Assembly: GCA_900540885.1 (NCBI GenBank)
Contig: UQHJ01000102.1
Location: 1 to 6,437, forward strand
DNA from: an uncultured Prevotella sp.
GTDB taxonomy: Bacteria > Bacteroidota > Bacteroidia > Bacteroidales > Bacteroidaceae
Direction: 5' to 3'
Length of the DNA stretch: 6,437 nucleotides
Every line of letters begins with the position of its first letter. The stretch's first letter is position 1. This document shows, one piece after another, positions 6,284 to 6,437 of the stretch. The position numbers were made by a program, and so were the translations under genes. The notes below the pieces were generated by a model, which was not told the origin of the DNA, did not search any database, and saw only the letters and a program-made list of their open reading frames with translations.

Positions 6284-6317
6284 AAAGCGAAACTTAGTAA
6301 TAGGTTTCGCTTTTTTT
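6284..6317 (+). terminator. Intrinsic terminator 2 (exact copy)
   Basis: The same hairpin and T-run as terminator 1, displaced by 53 bases through the duplication. It would act as a back-up stop before the palindromic repeat. Confidence 0.88.
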
Positions 6318-6339
6318 GTTCTATAACGAATTGTATGGG

Positions 6340-6437
6340 ATTTGTCTGCCTAATTTGGGGGGCGACGCGTCCTAACCTGGGGGCGACGCGTCCCCGCGTC
6401 GGCATTGCCAACTTGGGGCTCGATGCCCCAAGTTGGC
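6340..6437. repeat. Palindromic three-armed repeat element, right copy (inverted, cut by the window end)
   Basis: Read left to right this is nearly the reverse complement of 85-178. The differences are one extra T, a small indel in the G-run region and three substitutions. Because the outer arms are palindromic, 6371-6406 is also an exact 36-base direct copy of 1-36. It holds the edge ATTTGTCTGCCTAATT (6340-6355), two GGGGGCGACGCGTCC units 21 bases apart (6358-6372 and 6379-6393), the 7-bp hairpin at 6384-6401, and a perfect 13-bp arm (6407-6419 with 6425-6437) capped by TCGAT. The second arm and closing outer stem are expected beyond the window. Confidence 0.85.

Larger units (their letters stand above)
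6219..6320 (+). repeat. Tandem duplication of the tRNA 3' end plus terminator
   Basis: Bases 6219-6267 and 6272-6320 are identical (49 bases, period 53, spacer GGAA). Each copy begins with the 3' strand of the tRNA acceptor stem plus discriminator (CTTTCCGA) and ends after the terminator T-run. The second tRNA fragment has no partner strand and is non-functional. The lack of any difference suggests a recent event: either replication slippage or a trace of an integration at the tRNA 3' end. Confidence 0.9.

Noticed and set aside
6103..6285. 60-codon open frame on the plus strand
   Set aside because: It runs through the tRNA promoter, the tRNA and the first terminator; it is a chance frame.
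1..6437. Circular element indicated by the same 36 bases at 1-36 and 6371-6406
   Set aside because: The match is not at the extreme right end and the sequences diverge after it. It is explained by the palindromic arms of two inverted element copies.
1..6437. A novel defence or mobile gene system
   Set aside because: Every long open frame is an identifiable housekeeping or known-family gene; the unusual signals are confined to non-coding repeats.

Overview
The window looks like chromosomal DNA from a Bacteroidales bacterium, probably of the Prevotella/Bacteroides type. The evidence is two good matches to the Bacteroidetes promoter consensus (TTTG, 19 bases, TAnnTTTG), a general lack of Shine-Dalgarno sequences, a periplasmic DUF1573 protein, and the content of the minus-strand cluster. 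No genus can be fixed from this sequence alone.

Layout. Positions 1-178 hold most of a GC-rich palindromic repeat element that can fold as a three-armed structure. Positions 210-4677 carry four minus-strand genes, in transcription order xth (exonuclease III), sppA (signal peptide peptidase, 67K type), lpxK (lipid A 4'-kinase) and a purine nucleoside phosphorylase (punA). The last three are tightly packed: sppA and lpxK are 6 bases apart and share a reading frame, and lpxK overlaps punA by 38 bases. Positions 4678-5014 are a divergent intergenic region dominated by a 195-base imperfect inverted repeat, with a promoter at its right edge. Positions 5015-6082 encode, on the plus strand, a secreted three-domain DUF1573 protein. 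A tRNA-Pro(CGG) with its own promoter follows at 6154-6226. Its 3' end and intrinsic terminator are duplicated exactly 53 bases downstream. At 6340 a second, inverted copy of the left-hand repeat element begins and runs off the window end.

Function. The coding content is ordinary housekeeping: DNA repair (xth), membrane proteolysis of signal peptides (sppA), lipopolysaccharide assembly (lpxK), purine salvage (punA) and one tRNA. The shared operon looks like conserved co-transcription rather than one pathway. I see no phage, defence, CRISPR or transposase gene.

The unusual material is non-coding: the three-armed repeat pair bracketing the region in inverted orientation, the long intergenic palindrome next to a promoter, and the duplicated tRNA-end/terminator block. 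In the coding part, the points worth checking are an Asp where human PNP has its base-recognising Asn, and the TTG start of lpxK just after the in-frame sppA stop.
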